This document shows positions 1 through 8,267 of a stretch of DNA of 38,522 nucleotides, one piece after another. Each line of letters starts with the position of its first letter. Position 1 is the first letter of the stretch. A program made the position numbers and the translations under genes. The DNA is from Actinomycetota bacterium. GTDB taxonomy: Bacteria > Actinomycetota > Acidimicrobiia > Acidimicrobiales > Ilumatobacteraceae. The DNA lies in assembly GCA_026393695.1 (NCBI GenBank), contig JAPKZR010000290.1, forward strand, positions 1 to 38,522, in the 5' to 3' direction. Under the pieces are notes generated by a model that had not been told where the DNA came from, ran no database searches, and was given only the letters and a program-made list of their open reading frames with translations.

Positions 1-302
1 CCTTCACGAACGGGAGCGAAGCCGACGCCACAGTTGCCCATAACAACGGTGGTAACACCGTGATTGGCCGATGGCGCAAGGTGGCTATCCCACGTGGCTT
101 GACCGTCGTAGTGAGTGTGAATGTCGACAAAGCCTGGCGTGACCAATGCTCCGTGGGCATCGATCACTCGCGTGGCATCGCCCTGAACATCGCCAACCTG
201 CACCACAACGCCGTCGCGCACGGCGACATCGGCGATGCGGCCGGGTTCTCCCGTGCCATCGAGCACGAGGCCACCGCGGACAATGAGATCGAACTTGGTC
301 AT
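1..302 (-). CDS. N-acyl-D-amino-acid deacylase-like amidohydrolase, 5' part only
   Basis: Reading the minus strand from an ATG at 302-300 gives about 100 residues that run off the left edge of the window. The N-terminus ([18 protein letters not shown]) is the first beta-sandwich strand of amidohydrolase-superfamily enzymes. It is followed by [15 protein letters not shown], whose HxH pair starts the metal site, and then by [11 protein letters not shown]. This is the signature of the D-aminoacylase/dihydroorotase-like group (amidohydrolase 3), which hydrolyses N-acyl amino acids or related amides in the cytoplasm. It is a paralogue of the gene at 25448-27201, which has the same block order. A G-rich stretch (AGGGGGG) lies just upstream of the ATG. 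The exact substrate cannot be told and the C-terminal half is not visible. It is transcribed divergently from the helicase. Confidence 0.88.
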   Translation of the reverse strand, partial: MTKFDLIVRGGLVLDGTGEPGRIADVAVRDGVVVQVGDVQGDATRVIDAHGALVTPGFVDIHTHYDGQATWDSHLAPSANHGVTTVVMGNCGVGFAPVRE

Positions 303-568
303 GCGCCCCCCTGACGAAAGTACTTGCGCTCTACAACTTACTGACTCAAGTGCTCTGACGACGCAGCGCAGCGACGCACTCGATCCCCACGCAGCACACG
401 AGACCCGTGTGACCGACGGCCTCAGACCGGTCGAGTGCGATTCGGATTTGACACTGATACATTCGATGTGCTGTTCAACGGAACAGAACACACGTGAGTA
501 GCTGAGCATCCCATAACTGGGCGCAGGCAAGTTGCTGCGAACGTGTGCCGCCCATAAGGAGCTACAAC
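303..568. other. Intergenic region between divergent genes (amidohydrolase / helicase)
   Basis: These 266 bases hold no convincing gene. A TTGACA hexamer is at 448-453, but I see no good -10 box at 16-18 nt from it. The segment probably carries the promoters of both flanking genes and a fairly long helicase 5' leader, since the helicase has a true ribosome binding site. Long leaders are common on cold-responsive DEAD-box helicase genes, but no cold-shock element can be identified here by eye. Confidence 0.4.
556..561 (+). promoter_or_regulatory. Ribosome binding site of the helicase gene
   Basis: AAGGAG sits 7 nt before the GTG at 569. It fixes the start at 569 rather than the in-frame GTG at 545, which lies upstream of this site. 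Confidence 0.8.
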
Positions 569-2905
569 GTGTCCCAATCATTTGCAGATCTTGGCGTCCC
601 CGCGCGCCTCGTCGAAGCACTCGCCGCTGATGGCATCACCGAACCGTTCCCGGTTCAGGCCATCACCCTCCCCGATGCCCTAGCCGGCAAAGACCTGTGT
701 GGCCGTGCGCCAACCGGTTCAGGCAAGACCCTCGGTTTCGGAATCCCCATGATGGTGCGCATCGGCCAAGCCGCGCCGCACCGTCCAACCGGTCTCGTGC
801 TGGTGCCAACCCGTGAGCTCGCCGAGCAAGTCCAAAAGGTGTTCGTCACCCTTGGTCGCGCCCAGTGGCGTTTCGTGCAGGCCATCTACGGCGGCGCCTC
901 GTTCGGCCCGCAGATTCATTCGTTGCGCAAGGGCGCCTCGGTCGTTGTTGCAACGCCCGGCCGCTTGCTCGACATCATCGAAAAGGGTTACTGCGATCTC
1001 AGCGCCGTCGAGGTGTGTGTCATCGACGAAGCCGACCGCATGGCCGACCTTGGCTTCATGCCCGACCTTCGCAAGATTCTCGACATGACCCCGGCCACGC
1101 GCCAGACCATGTTGTGGTCAGCAACGCTCGACGGCGATGTGCAAGAGATCATTCAGGACTACATGAAAGATCCTGTGCGTCACGACCTGATGGACGATGT
1201 CGAGCAGGCACCTGTCGATCACCGTTTCGTGGTCACCCGCCCATCCGAGCGCATCGACGCAGCCGTTGCCCTCATCGAAGAGCACGGCCCAACGGTTGTG
1301 TTCGTGAAGACCCGTTACGGCGTCGATGATGTGAGCGAAGACCTCAACCGCGCTGGCGTGAAGGCCGGCGCATTGCACGGCGCTCGTAGCCAGGCCGTGC
1401 GTCAGCGCACGCTCGACGATTTCAAGCGCGGCAAGATTCAGGCACTCGTGGCCACCGACGTTGCCGCCCGCGGCATTCACGTCGACAACGTGAGCCTCGT
1501 GTTGCACTACGACCTGCCCGACAACGACAAGGACTACACCCACCGTTCAGGCCGCACCGGCCGCGCCGGTAACGCAGGTGTTGTTATTGCGTTCGTGCCA
1601 CCAAGCCGTCAGCGCATTGCCCAGCGCATGAGCGACAACGTAGAAGCCGAAGTCACCTGGGAGCAGGGCGAGAAGCCCATCGAGCGCGTGCCTGCCGGCG
1701 AACGCGAAACAGGTAACCGCGATCGCGGCGAGCGCGAACGCGGCGGCTACCAGGGTCGTGGCGATCGCAATGCCGATCGTGGCGCCTATAGCGACCGCAC
1801 CAGCCGTGGCGGATACGTAGACCGTGCCGCAGCAAGCGATCGCGGCTACGGCGGCGACCGTGACCGCAGCGACCGTGGCGAGCGCACCGAGCGCACCGAG
1901 CGTCCGGCATACGGCGGCGAGCGTCCCGCATACGGCGCAGCACGCACCGAGCGTCCCGCATATGGCGCCGACCGTGACCGCAGTGATCGTGGCGAGCGCA
2001 GCGAACGCAATGATCGTCCTGTGTATGGCGCAGCACGCGCCGAGCGTCCGGCATACGGCGCCGATCGTGGCGAGCGCGGCGGCTACCAAGGTCGCAACGA
2101 CCGCACTGGCGGCAGCGGCGGCGATCGCCCCGCATACGGCGCAGCACGCGGCGGGTATCAGGGTCGTGGCGGCAGCGGCGAACGCGGCGGCTACCAGGGT
2201 CGCAACGACCGAACCGACGCAGCACCACCACCACGCGACCGCAACGACTGGTCGCCACGCCCACGTCGCGACGACTCACCAGCAGCACGCGCCGAGCGTC
2301 CGGCATATGGCGCTTCACGCGGCGGGTATCAGGGTCGCAACGAGCGCACCGATGGCGCACCAGCCTCACGCGATCGCAACGACTTCACGCCGCGCCCACG
2401 TCGCGACGACGACCGTGGCAACGACCGTGGCCGCTTCAACCGCGACGACCGCCCACGGTTCAGCGCCGAGCGCGGCGACAGCCGCCCGGGTGGCTCACGC
2501 CCAACCGGCGATCGTCCCGGCTTTGCACGCGACGGACAGCGTCCTCCATACGGACGCGATGGCAGCGGCGATCGCCCATGGCGCAACCGCGACGACGCAG
2601 CTGGCGCCGACCGCCCTCGTTACTCAAGTGACCGCGGCGATCGTTCGGGCGCACCACAGGGCGATGCCCGTCCAAGCCGTCCCGGCTACGGCGCTGGCAA
2701 GCCAGGCGGTTTCGGCGGCAACTCCGGTGGGGGCTACCGCGGTGCTAGCGGTGCAGGTGGCGCAGGCGGCGGCTACAAGGGTGGCGGCGCTGGCCGTTCA
2801 ACCGGTGGCTTCAAGCCAGGTGGCGCACGCACAGGCGGGTTCAAGCCCGGCGGCTTCAAGCGCGGTCCGGCCACGGCCGACAAGCGCCGCCCACAGGGCG
2901 ACTAA
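569..2905 (+). CDS. DEAD-box ATP-dependent RNA helicase with long RGG/RG-rich tail
   Basis: Cytoplasmic ATP-dependent RNA helicase, 778 aa from the GTG at 569. The two RecA-like domains span about residues 1-375 and carry all classical motifs: Q motif (FADLG...FPVQ), motif I (PTGSGKT, about 48-54), PTREL, TPGR, DEAD (about 153-156), SAT (about 184-186), ATDVAARG and [10 protein letters not shown] (about 325-334). The core resembles RhlE/DeaD/CsdA enzymes that remodel rRNA and mRNA, often in the cold. The last 400 residues are low complexity, with repeats of RPAYGA, GGYQGR and RNDR, ending in [14 protein letters not shown] units. Typical bacterial tails are much shorter. The tail is probably disordered and RNA-binding. 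The AAGGAG at 556-561 supports the GTG start. The gene is convergent with the VWA gene. Confidence 0.95.
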   Translation: MSQSFADLGVPARLVEALAADGITEPFPVQAITLPDALAGKDLCGRAPTGSGKTLGFGIPMMVRIGQAAPHRPTGLVLVPTRELAEQVQKVFVTLGRAQWRFVQAIYGGASFGPQIHSLRKGASVVVATPGRLLDIIEKGYCDLSAVEVCVIDEADRMADLGFMPDLRKILDMTPATRQTMLWSATLDGDVQEIIQDYMKDPVRHDLMDDVEQAPVDHRFVVTRPSERIDAAVALIEEHGPTVVFVKTRYGVDDVSEDLNRAGVKAGALHGARSQAVRQRTLDDFKRGKIQALVATDVAARGIHVDNVSLVLHYDLPDNDKDYTHRSGRTGRAGNAGVVIAFVPPSRQRIAQRMSDNVEAEVTWEQGEKPIERVPAGERETGNRDRGERERGGYQGRGDRNADRGAYSDRTSRGGYVDRAAASDRGYGGDRDRSDRGERTERTERPAYGGERPAYGAARTERPAYGADRDRSDRGERSERNDRPVYGAARAERPAYGADRGERGGYQGRNDRTGGSGGDRPAYGAARGGYQGRGGSGERGGYQGRNDRTDAAPPPRDRNDWSPRPRRDDSPAARAERPAYGASRGGYQGRNERTDGAPASRDRNDFTPRPRRDDDRGNDRGRFNRDDRPRFSAERGDSRPGGSRPTGDRPGFARDGQRPPYGRDGSGDRPWRNRDDAAGADRPRYSSDRGDRSGAPQGDARPSRPGYGAGKPGGFGGNSGGGYRGASGAGGAGGGYKGGGAGRSTGGFKPGGARTGGFKPGGFKRGPATADKRRPQGD
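1735..2890 (+). repeat. Degenerate tandem repeats encoding the helicase RG-rich tail
   Basis: The 3' half of the helicase gene is an imperfect array of short in-frame units. RPAYGA/RPAYGG recurs about eight times, GGYQGR about six times, and D/N-R-D/G-R repeats fill the spaces, giving way after about 2690 to glycine-rich GGYKGG and GGFKPGG units. Unit spacing is irregular, so this looks like coding low-complexity expansion and not a non-coding satellite. Such DNA is prone to length change by slippage or recombination. Confidence 0.75.
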
Positions 2906-2932
2906 ACGCAAGTAAGCAGCGCCGGGTTGGCG

Positions 2933-2961
2933 GGTCAGGGTCGAGTTACGAGACCCTGACC
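2933..2961. terminator. Candidate bidirectional terminator hairpin
   Basis: A perfect 10-bp inverted repeat (GGTCAGGGTC, 2933-2942, and GACCCTGACC, 2952-2961) with a 9-nt loop lies between the convergent helicase and VWA genes. It overlaps the last codons and stop of the VWA gene. No T-run follows on either side, so it would be an actinobacterial-type hairpin without U-tail, or chance. Confidence 0.5.
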
Positions 2962-4152
2962 GCCGGCCCAGGTGCCGAGGTCGCGGCGATTAATCGCTGC
3001 GCCCAGTAAGTCTGGAAATGCATCGGGTGTGCACGCGAATGCCGGCACACCCAGTTCGGCGAGCGCACTGGCTGCACCCCGATCGAATGACGGAGCGCCC
3101 TCGTCGCTCAGCGCAAGCAGCGCAACACACGTCACTCCGCTACGCGCCATTGCTGCGATGCGAGCTACGAAATCGCCGCCCGGAGTGCCCTCGTACAGAT
3201 CGCTGACCACGATGAGCACCGTGTCGGCGGGTCTGGTGATGATCGATTGGCAATAGGCCATCGCTCGGTTGATATCGGTGCCGCCGCCCAACTGAATGCC
3301 GAACAACAAATCGATCGGATCGTTGAGTTGCTCGGTGAGGTCGACCACTGCCGTGTCGAACGAGACGAGACGGGTCTGCAACGAGCGCACCGACGCCAAC
3401 GCTGCGCCGAACACACTCGCGTAGACCACGCTGTCGCTCATTGAACCGCTCTGGTCAATCGCAATGATGATCTCGCGCTGCACCGCCGACGCCCGACGCG
3501 AATAGCCAATGAGCTTGTCGGGGATCACCGTCTTGAGTGTTGGCTGGTAGTTGGCGAGGTTGGCGCGAATGGTGCGGTTCCAGTCGATGTCGCCAGGCAG
3601 CGGCCGACGTGTGCGCGCCGAGCGAGCCAATGCGCCGCGCACCGCCTGCGCCGTGGGCTGAGCGAGACGATCGTGCAGTTGGGCGACCACTTTGCCGACC
3701 ACCAAACGCGCCGTCGCGCGAGTGGTGTCGGGAAGCAGATGTTGTAACGAGAGCAGCGTTGACACAAGGTGAATGTCGGGCTCGATGGCCTCGAGCAATT
3801 CGGGCTCGAGCAACATGCGTTGCAGATTGAGCCGCTCGATTGCGTCGCGTTGCATCACCTGCACCACGCCGGCAGGAAAGTAGCGGCGAATATCGCCGAG
3901 CCATCGCGCCACGTTGGGGGCCGATGCAGCAAGGCCGCCTGCGCGCTTTGATCCGCGACCGCGCGCACCCGAGCTGGTGGGTGCGTCGTAGAGCGCTCCG
4001 AGCGCGGCATCGATGGCTCGATCGTCGCCATCGAGTGAACCCTCGGCACCGCTGGCCATCTCGGCGGAGTCGGAGTTGTCGGCACCGAGAACCATGCGCC
4101 ATCGTCGCAAGCGCTCGCCTTCGTGCACTCGGTAATCGTCGGCCGTGGTCAT
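2935..4152 (-). CDS. VWA-domain protein of the MoxR/SWIM operon (YehP-like)
   Basis: 405 aa. The C-terminal half is a von Willebrand factor A domain with an intact MIDAS metal site: DQSGSMS (DxSGS), GGGTDIN (the Thr) and VVSDLYEG (the distal Asp). VWA proteins encoded next to MoxR AAA+ ATPases usually act as substrate-binding or metal-dependent partners of the ATPase ring. The N-terminal 200 residues are helical and hold no motif I recognise. There is no signal peptide or membrane segment, so it should be cytoplasmic. It is the last gene of a five-gene operon; its ATG overlaps the stop of the DUF5682 gene by 4 bases, implying translational coupling. Set and order match E. coli yehLMPQ-type loci. 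The cellular role is unknown. Confidence 0.88.
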   Translation of the reverse strand: MTTADDYRVHEGERLRRWRMVLGADNSDSAEMASGAEGSLDGDDRAIDAALGALYDAPTSSGARGRGSKRAGGLAASAPNVARWLGDIRRYFPAGVVQVMQRDAIERLNLQRMLLEPELLEAIEPDIHLVSTLLSLQHLLPDTTRATARLVVGKVVAQLHDRLAQPTAQAVRGALARSARTRRPLPGDIDWNRTIRANLANYQPTLKTVIPDKLIGYSRRASAVQREIIIAIDQSGSMSDSVVYASVFGAALASVRSLQTRLVSFDTAVVDLTEQLNDPIDLLFGIQLGGGTDINRAMAYCQSIITRPADTVLIVVSDLYEGTPGGDFVARIAAMARSGVTCVALLALSDEGAPSFDRGAASALAELGVPAFACTPDAFPDLLGAAINRRDLGTWAGGQGLVTRP

Positions 4153-6416
4153 CGTGGCGCCCCGAGCAGTTGCGCAACGGTGTGGAGGCCTGCCGCTACA
4201 CGCTCGGCCGACAAGCTGAACGTTGCGAGCCCAACGGCGGGCGCGTTGCCGTTGCGAACTCGGTCGCCAATCTGGCGGCGCTCGGCGAGTTCGAAGGTGC
4301 CGAAGGTTCGCCGCAGCAAGGGCAGGGTCTCGACGAAGGCTTCAGAGTCGAGCGTGGCAAGCCAGCGATCAAGCAGGGCGAGCAACTCGGCATCGTGCAT
4401 CAGCACCACACCTGAGCCACCGAGGAAGCCTTCGATAAACGCGGCACCATCGGCGGGCGTCGTGCCGCGTGACAGCGCCCGTGAGACACGGGCTTCTACG
4501 AGAGCCGCCGATATGTGACCGGCATCGGCGAGCAATCGAGTGGCCCGACCCTGAAGCGACCCATGCACGCGATCTCGTTCGACCAAGTCGCCAAGCGCGC
4601 CGTGAAAGGCGCTGAGCAGTTGGCCGCCGCCAAGCAACGACAACGCCGATTGGGTTTCGTTGATCTGCACACCAACCACATTGGCGGCGTCGTCGCTGAG
4701 GTTGACGCACGCCAGCACCAGCCCCGCAGCAATGCGCTGCACCACGCCGTGCAACACCGACTGCAGCGACTGGGCATCGGTGCCGCGCACATCGCCGTAA
4801 CGAATGGTGCGCGACAGCGCCGGTAGCGCAGACATCAGGTGCGACACATCGAGATCGAGCGCCGCGCGATCGGCAATGAGCGCCACAATGCCCGGCAGCG
4901 TGGACGCAAGGTTGGCGAGCAGGCACACCTCGACTGCGTGGGTGAGCTCACCCAACGACGATGCCCCGATTGCATGCTGCGCCATCGCTGCGGCAGCGGC
5001 AACTTCGATGGTGGTGCCCAGCGCCGACGCCTCGATGAGACGCACCTCGAGTTCGGGCTCCCACAGCAGTTGCCATGTCTCGCGGAAGGTGCCGACGCTA
5101 CGACGACCATCGACCTCGCGGCCCCACGGCACGCGAAGCACCGCAAGGCGATGCAACAGTTGCGAACGCGAGAGATCGAGCGGTTTACGCAGATCGAGCT
5201 CAAGCGTTTGCAGCGAGGCATCGGGTTTGAGCCGCAATCGTTTTTGCTCTGCCGCAAGGTTGCGAGCCAGCGGAACCATCGGCGTGTGGGCGGGCACCCG
5301 CCCGATGAGCGCACCCACGATGAGTTCGTTGTTCAGCAGTGTCATCGGCGCATCGGTGCCGTCGCCCAGCACAGCGCGGGCCGCATCGTTGACCTCAACA
5401 AGACCCGCCAATGGTCGACCACGAAGCGCCGCCAGAGAAGTGGCGAGGCGGGTTGCCTCGAGCACGTCGGCAGCCGACGCGCCATAGTCGGCGGCGCGCA
5501 GCACGTGCGCGGCTTGGGCGAACCAGCGCGCAATGGTGTGCTCGCCGGGGTGGGTGAACAGGTGGTGATACCAACCGGGCGACGAAACGCCGGCGCCGTA
5601 ACCGCTAGCCGAGGCAAGGCGGCGATGGGTCCACGGCACCCAGGTGATGGACACTTTGGTTTTGGGCATGCCGCGCAACTGAGCGGCATCGACCCGAGCT
5701 TGCTTGGGATGCTGGGCGCGCTCGAGCGCAGGCACATGCCAAGCACCGCACACCACCGCAATGCGCACATAACCGTCGGAGAGCGCGGTGCGAATGCCGG
5801 TGCGCATCTGCGCCTCGCGGCAACGTTCGATGCGCTCGGCGGGTACAAGATCGGGGTCATAGGCCTGACGAAGCACGCCCATTGCCTCGGCGATGGCCTC
5901 GAAGATAGAGCCGCCCTCACGATGCTCGACGACGTCTTCCCACCACCGCTCGGGATCGTCGTAGCCAGCGGCGAGCGCCAGTTCGTCGAGCGAGCTCTGC
6001 ACCTCGGCTGGCCACGGTGCCAGCACGTTGGCAAGCGCGAGATCGATGAACCGCACCGGCACATCGGCATCGGTGGCCCAGCGCAGCGCCACCCACTCGG
6101 GGCTAAACGATGCGTAGGGGTGAAACAACGCTCGGTCGGGTTGGCCAATGGCGTACCCGAGCATGGTGACCGGCGGATGCATATCGGGGTCGGCAGCCAA
6201 CGCTGCGATGGCGTCGGCTTCGCGTGGACCCTCGATGAGCACCATGTCTGGCGGGTTATCGCGCAGCGCGCGTTTGATGGCCAACGCAGACCCCGGCCCG
6301 TGGTGACGCACGCCGTATAGGCGAACCTCGGGGCCGCGGGCTGGGGTGCTCGGGGCGGGGTCGGCGTTAGCGCCGGGCGAGAGAGTCGAGATACTCACGC
6401 CACACCACCGCGTCAT
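4149..6416 (-). CDS. DUF5682 family protein (YehM-like)
   Basis: 755 aa, matching the DUF5682 family that accompanies MoxR, VWA, SWIM and DUF5691 genes. Near the N-terminus is YGVRHHGPGSAL followed by about 15 residues and VLIEGPREAD. This layout (a His near a small-residue strand, then P-x-x-V-x-x-E-G-P) resembles the TraB/TIKI/erythromycin-esterase type of putative metal-dependent hydrolases; that link is my inference. The remainder is alpha-helical and Ala/Leu-rich with no recognised motif. The ATG at 6416 overlaps the ATPase gene by 50 nt. An in-frame GTG at 6398 is an alternative, and both lie upstream of the first conserved strand. The stop overlaps the VWA start. Cytoplasmic; function unknown. 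Confidence 0.82.
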   Translation of the reverse strand: MTRWCGVSISTLSPGANADPAPSTPARGPEVRLYGVRHHGPGSALAIKRALRDNPPDMVLIEGPREADAIAALAADPDMHPPVTMLGYAIGQPDRALFHPYASFSPEWVALRWATDADVPVRFIDLALANVLAPWPAEVQSSLDELALAAGYDDPERWWEDVVEHREGGSIFEAIAEAMGVLRQAYDPDLVPAERIERCREAQMRTGIRTALSDGYVRIAVVCGAWHVPALERAQHPKQARVDAAQLRGMPKTKVSITWVPWTHRRLASASGYGAGVSSPGWYHHLFTHPGEHTIARWFAQAAHVLRAADYGASAADVLEATRLATSLAALRGRPLAGLVEVNDAARAVLGDGTDAPMTLLNNELIVGALIGRVPAHTPMVPLARNLAAEQKRLRLKPDASLQTLELDLRKPLDLSRSQLLHRLAVLRVPWGREVDGRRSVGTFRETWQLLWEPELEVRLIEASALGTTIEVAAAAAMAQHAIGASSLGELTHAVEVCLLANLASTLPGIVALIADRAALDLDVSHLMSALPALSRTIRYGDVRGTDAQSLQSVLHGVVQRIAAGLVLACVNLSDDAANVVGVQINETQSALSLLGGGQLLSAFHGALGDLVERDRVHGSLQGRATRLLADAGHISAALVEARVSRALSRGTTPADGAAFIEGFLGGSGVVLMHDAELLALLDRWLATLDSEAFVETLPLLRRTFGTFELAERRQIGDRVRNGNAPAVGLATFSLSAERVAAGLHTVAQLLGAPR

Positions 6417-7416
6417 GCACGGGATCTTTCACCACGGTGGATTCGATGCCGCCCAGTAAGGCATCGAAGCTGAGGGTGCCGTCGCCAAGATGCGCTGCCA
6501 TAGCGATGCCCTGCACCATCACCGAGATGGCCTCGGCAGTGCTCATCGTGCCCGACGGTGTCTTGAACTTGATGCGGCCGTCTTCGCTCTGACCCGAGCG
6601 CAGCTCGCGAAACACCGTGACCACTCGCCGGATTTCTTCGGCCGAGGTGGTGACCGCAGGCAACGACAACATGCCCGCCATGGCGGACACGCGCTGGGTA
6701 ACGATGAGCACTTCTTCTTCGACCGTGGCTGGCGATGGCAGCACCACTGTGTTGAAGCGGCGGCGCAGCGCACTGGACAGTTCGTTGACGCCTCGGTCGC
6801 GGTTGTTCGCGGTGGCGATGAGGTTGAACCCTGACAACGCCTGCATCTCGCCACCGAGCTCGGGGATGGGAAGCACTTTTTCGCTGAGCACCGTGATGAG
6901 CGCGTCTTGCACATCGCTGGGCATACGGGTGAGTTCTTCAATGCGCACGATGGAGCCCTGCTCCATGGCTCGATACACCGGCGATGGAACCAGCGCTGCG
7001 GGGCTGGGACCTTCGGCAAGAAGGCGGGCGTAGTTCCATCCGTAGCGAACTGCTTCTTCGGCGGTACCGGCAGTGCCCTGCACCAGCAATGTGGAGTTGC
7101 CGCTAATGGCCGCAGCGAGATGCTCGCTGACCCAGGTCTTGGCAGTGCCGGGCAGGCCCAACAGCAACAGAGCGCGATCGGTGGCAAGCGTTGCAACCGA
7201 TACCTCAATGAGGCGCCGTGGGCCTACGTATTTGGGTGTGATGACCGTGCCATCGGCGAGCGTGCCACCCATGAGATAGGTGACCACCGACCACGGCGAC
7301 AGCAACCAATGTGGAGGTTTAGCACGGGTGTCATTGGCCGCGAGCGCGGCGAGTTCGAGTGCGAATTCGGTCTCGGCGTGCGGCCGAAGAACGGTGGCGG
7401 CGTCGGGCTGAGTCAC
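6367..7416 (-). CDS. MoxR-type AAA+ ATPase (YehL-like)
   Basis: 349 aa. Walker A is GLPGTAKT; the Walker B strand reads IVRIEELTRM, with Glu-Glu in place of the usual Asp-Glu. Sensor 1 is NLIATANNRDRG and an arginine-finger segment is LSSALRRRFN. These are MoxR/RavA/YehL-group features. These ATPases form hexameric rings that remodel or activate targets together with a VWA partner, which is encoded two genes downstream here. The start ATG overlaps the stop of the DUF5691 gene (ATGA). Family knowledge suggests a chaperone-like or metal-insertion role; nothing in the sequence names the client. Confidence 0.92.
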   Translation of the reverse strand: MTQPDAATVLRPHAETEFALELAALAANDTRAKPPHWLLSPWSVVTYLMGGTLADGTVITPKYVGPRRLIEVSVATLATDRALLLLGLPGTAKTWVSEHLAAAISGNSTLLVQGTAGTAEEAVRYGWNYARLLAEGPSPAALVPSPVYRAMEQGSIVRIEELTRMPSDVQDALITVLSEKVLPIPELGGEMQALSGFNLIATANNRDRGVNELSSALRRRFNTVVLPSPATVEEEVLIVTQRVSAMAGMLSLPAVTTSAEEIRRVVTVFRELRSGQSEDGRIKFKTPSGTMSTAEAISVMVQGIAMAAHLGDGTLSFDALLGGIESTVVKDPVHDAVVWREYLDSLARR

Positions 7417-8267
7417 GGCGTCAACCGTACACGCGTTCTAGTGTCGGCCGCCAAGGGATCCTCGGCGGCAGCATCCGCGTTTGCATCAGCTGCGGCGGGT
7501 TGCAACGCGGCCACCATCTCTCGGCGCACTCGTGCCAGCCCCAACAGATCGACTCGGGTGCGTTCGGTGACGGGATTAAATGCGACCCGATTGAGTTCGA
7601 GGATCAGCGCCGCCAACCATTCGGGGTGCAGCGCTGCCACGGCGATGCGCAACTGCGGGGCCGCAGCCCACGTGGCTTGGCGCTCGGCGAAGGCGCCAGA
7701 TATTGCGGTCACCACTGCCCCACTGTCGGGCGGCGGCGCAGGAGGCAAGAACGGCGTTGCCTTGGCAGGCAACGGTTTGGGCGCGGCACCAACACCGAGT
7801 TCGGGCATGGCTTGCGCGAGCCATGCAGCGCGGGGGCCGAGCACCGGGCGCACCGCGTGATCGAACGCTGGGTTGCGGCGGCCGCGCAGCAGCAACTTGG
7901 GTATCAGATGATGCGGCACCCGCAGCCCGGCGTGCAGACACAGCGAGATCCATTCGGGTAACAACGCTTCGTGCTGGCCGCCAAGCATGAGCACGAGCAA
8001 CTCAGCTGCGGCCGCGCTGCACACGGGCCGAGGGTCGAGCGGTGCAGGGGCTGCCAACATGGGCGCCACTTGTGGCTGCACGCCGGCACGGCGCGCCGTG
8101 GCCACTGCCGCTGCACGATTGAGCAGCTCGATGGCTTGGTCGGGGGCAGCGACAACCGACTCCCACCCTGGCGATGCCGGTGCCAGCGGACGACGATCGG
8201 TGCCAAGCAGCGCTGCGTTGAGCAACGTGGCCCACTCGGCAGCGGCTGATTGGGCGAGGTCGTTCAT
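7413..8267 (-). CDS. DUF5691 family protein
   Basis: 284 aa from the ATG at 8267, which overlaps the stop of the SWIM gene (ATGA at 8264-8267). Upstream in-frame codons read through the SWIM gene and are not used. The N-terminal LLNAALLGTDRRP motif is the hallmark by which I recognise DUF5691. The rest is helical, with Pro/Ala-rich stretches, a LLRGRRNPAF segment and a conserved-looking basic Arg/Thr-rich C-terminus. No catalytic motif is visible. It is almost always found in this five-gene set, so it is probably a scaffold or adaptor of the complex. Function unknown. Confidence 0.8.
   Translation of the reverse strand: MNDLAQSAAAEWATLLNAALLGTDRRPLAPASPGWESVVAAPDQAIELLNRAAAVATARRAGVQPQVAPMLAAPAPLDPRPVCSAAAAELLVLMLGGQHEALLPEWISLCLHAGLRVPHHLIPKLLLRGRRNPAFDHAVRPVLGPRAAWLAQAMPELGVGAAPKPLPAKATPFLPPAPPPDSGAVVTAISGAFAERQATWAAAPQLRIAVAALHPEWLAALILELNRVAFNPVTERTRVDLLGLARVRREMVAALQPAAADANADAAAEDPLAADTRTRVRLTP

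Noticed and set aside
4839-6320. A 493-codon plus-strand frame opposite the DUF5682 gene
   Set aside because: It shows no recognisable domain and is complementary to a well-placed member of an overlapping operon.
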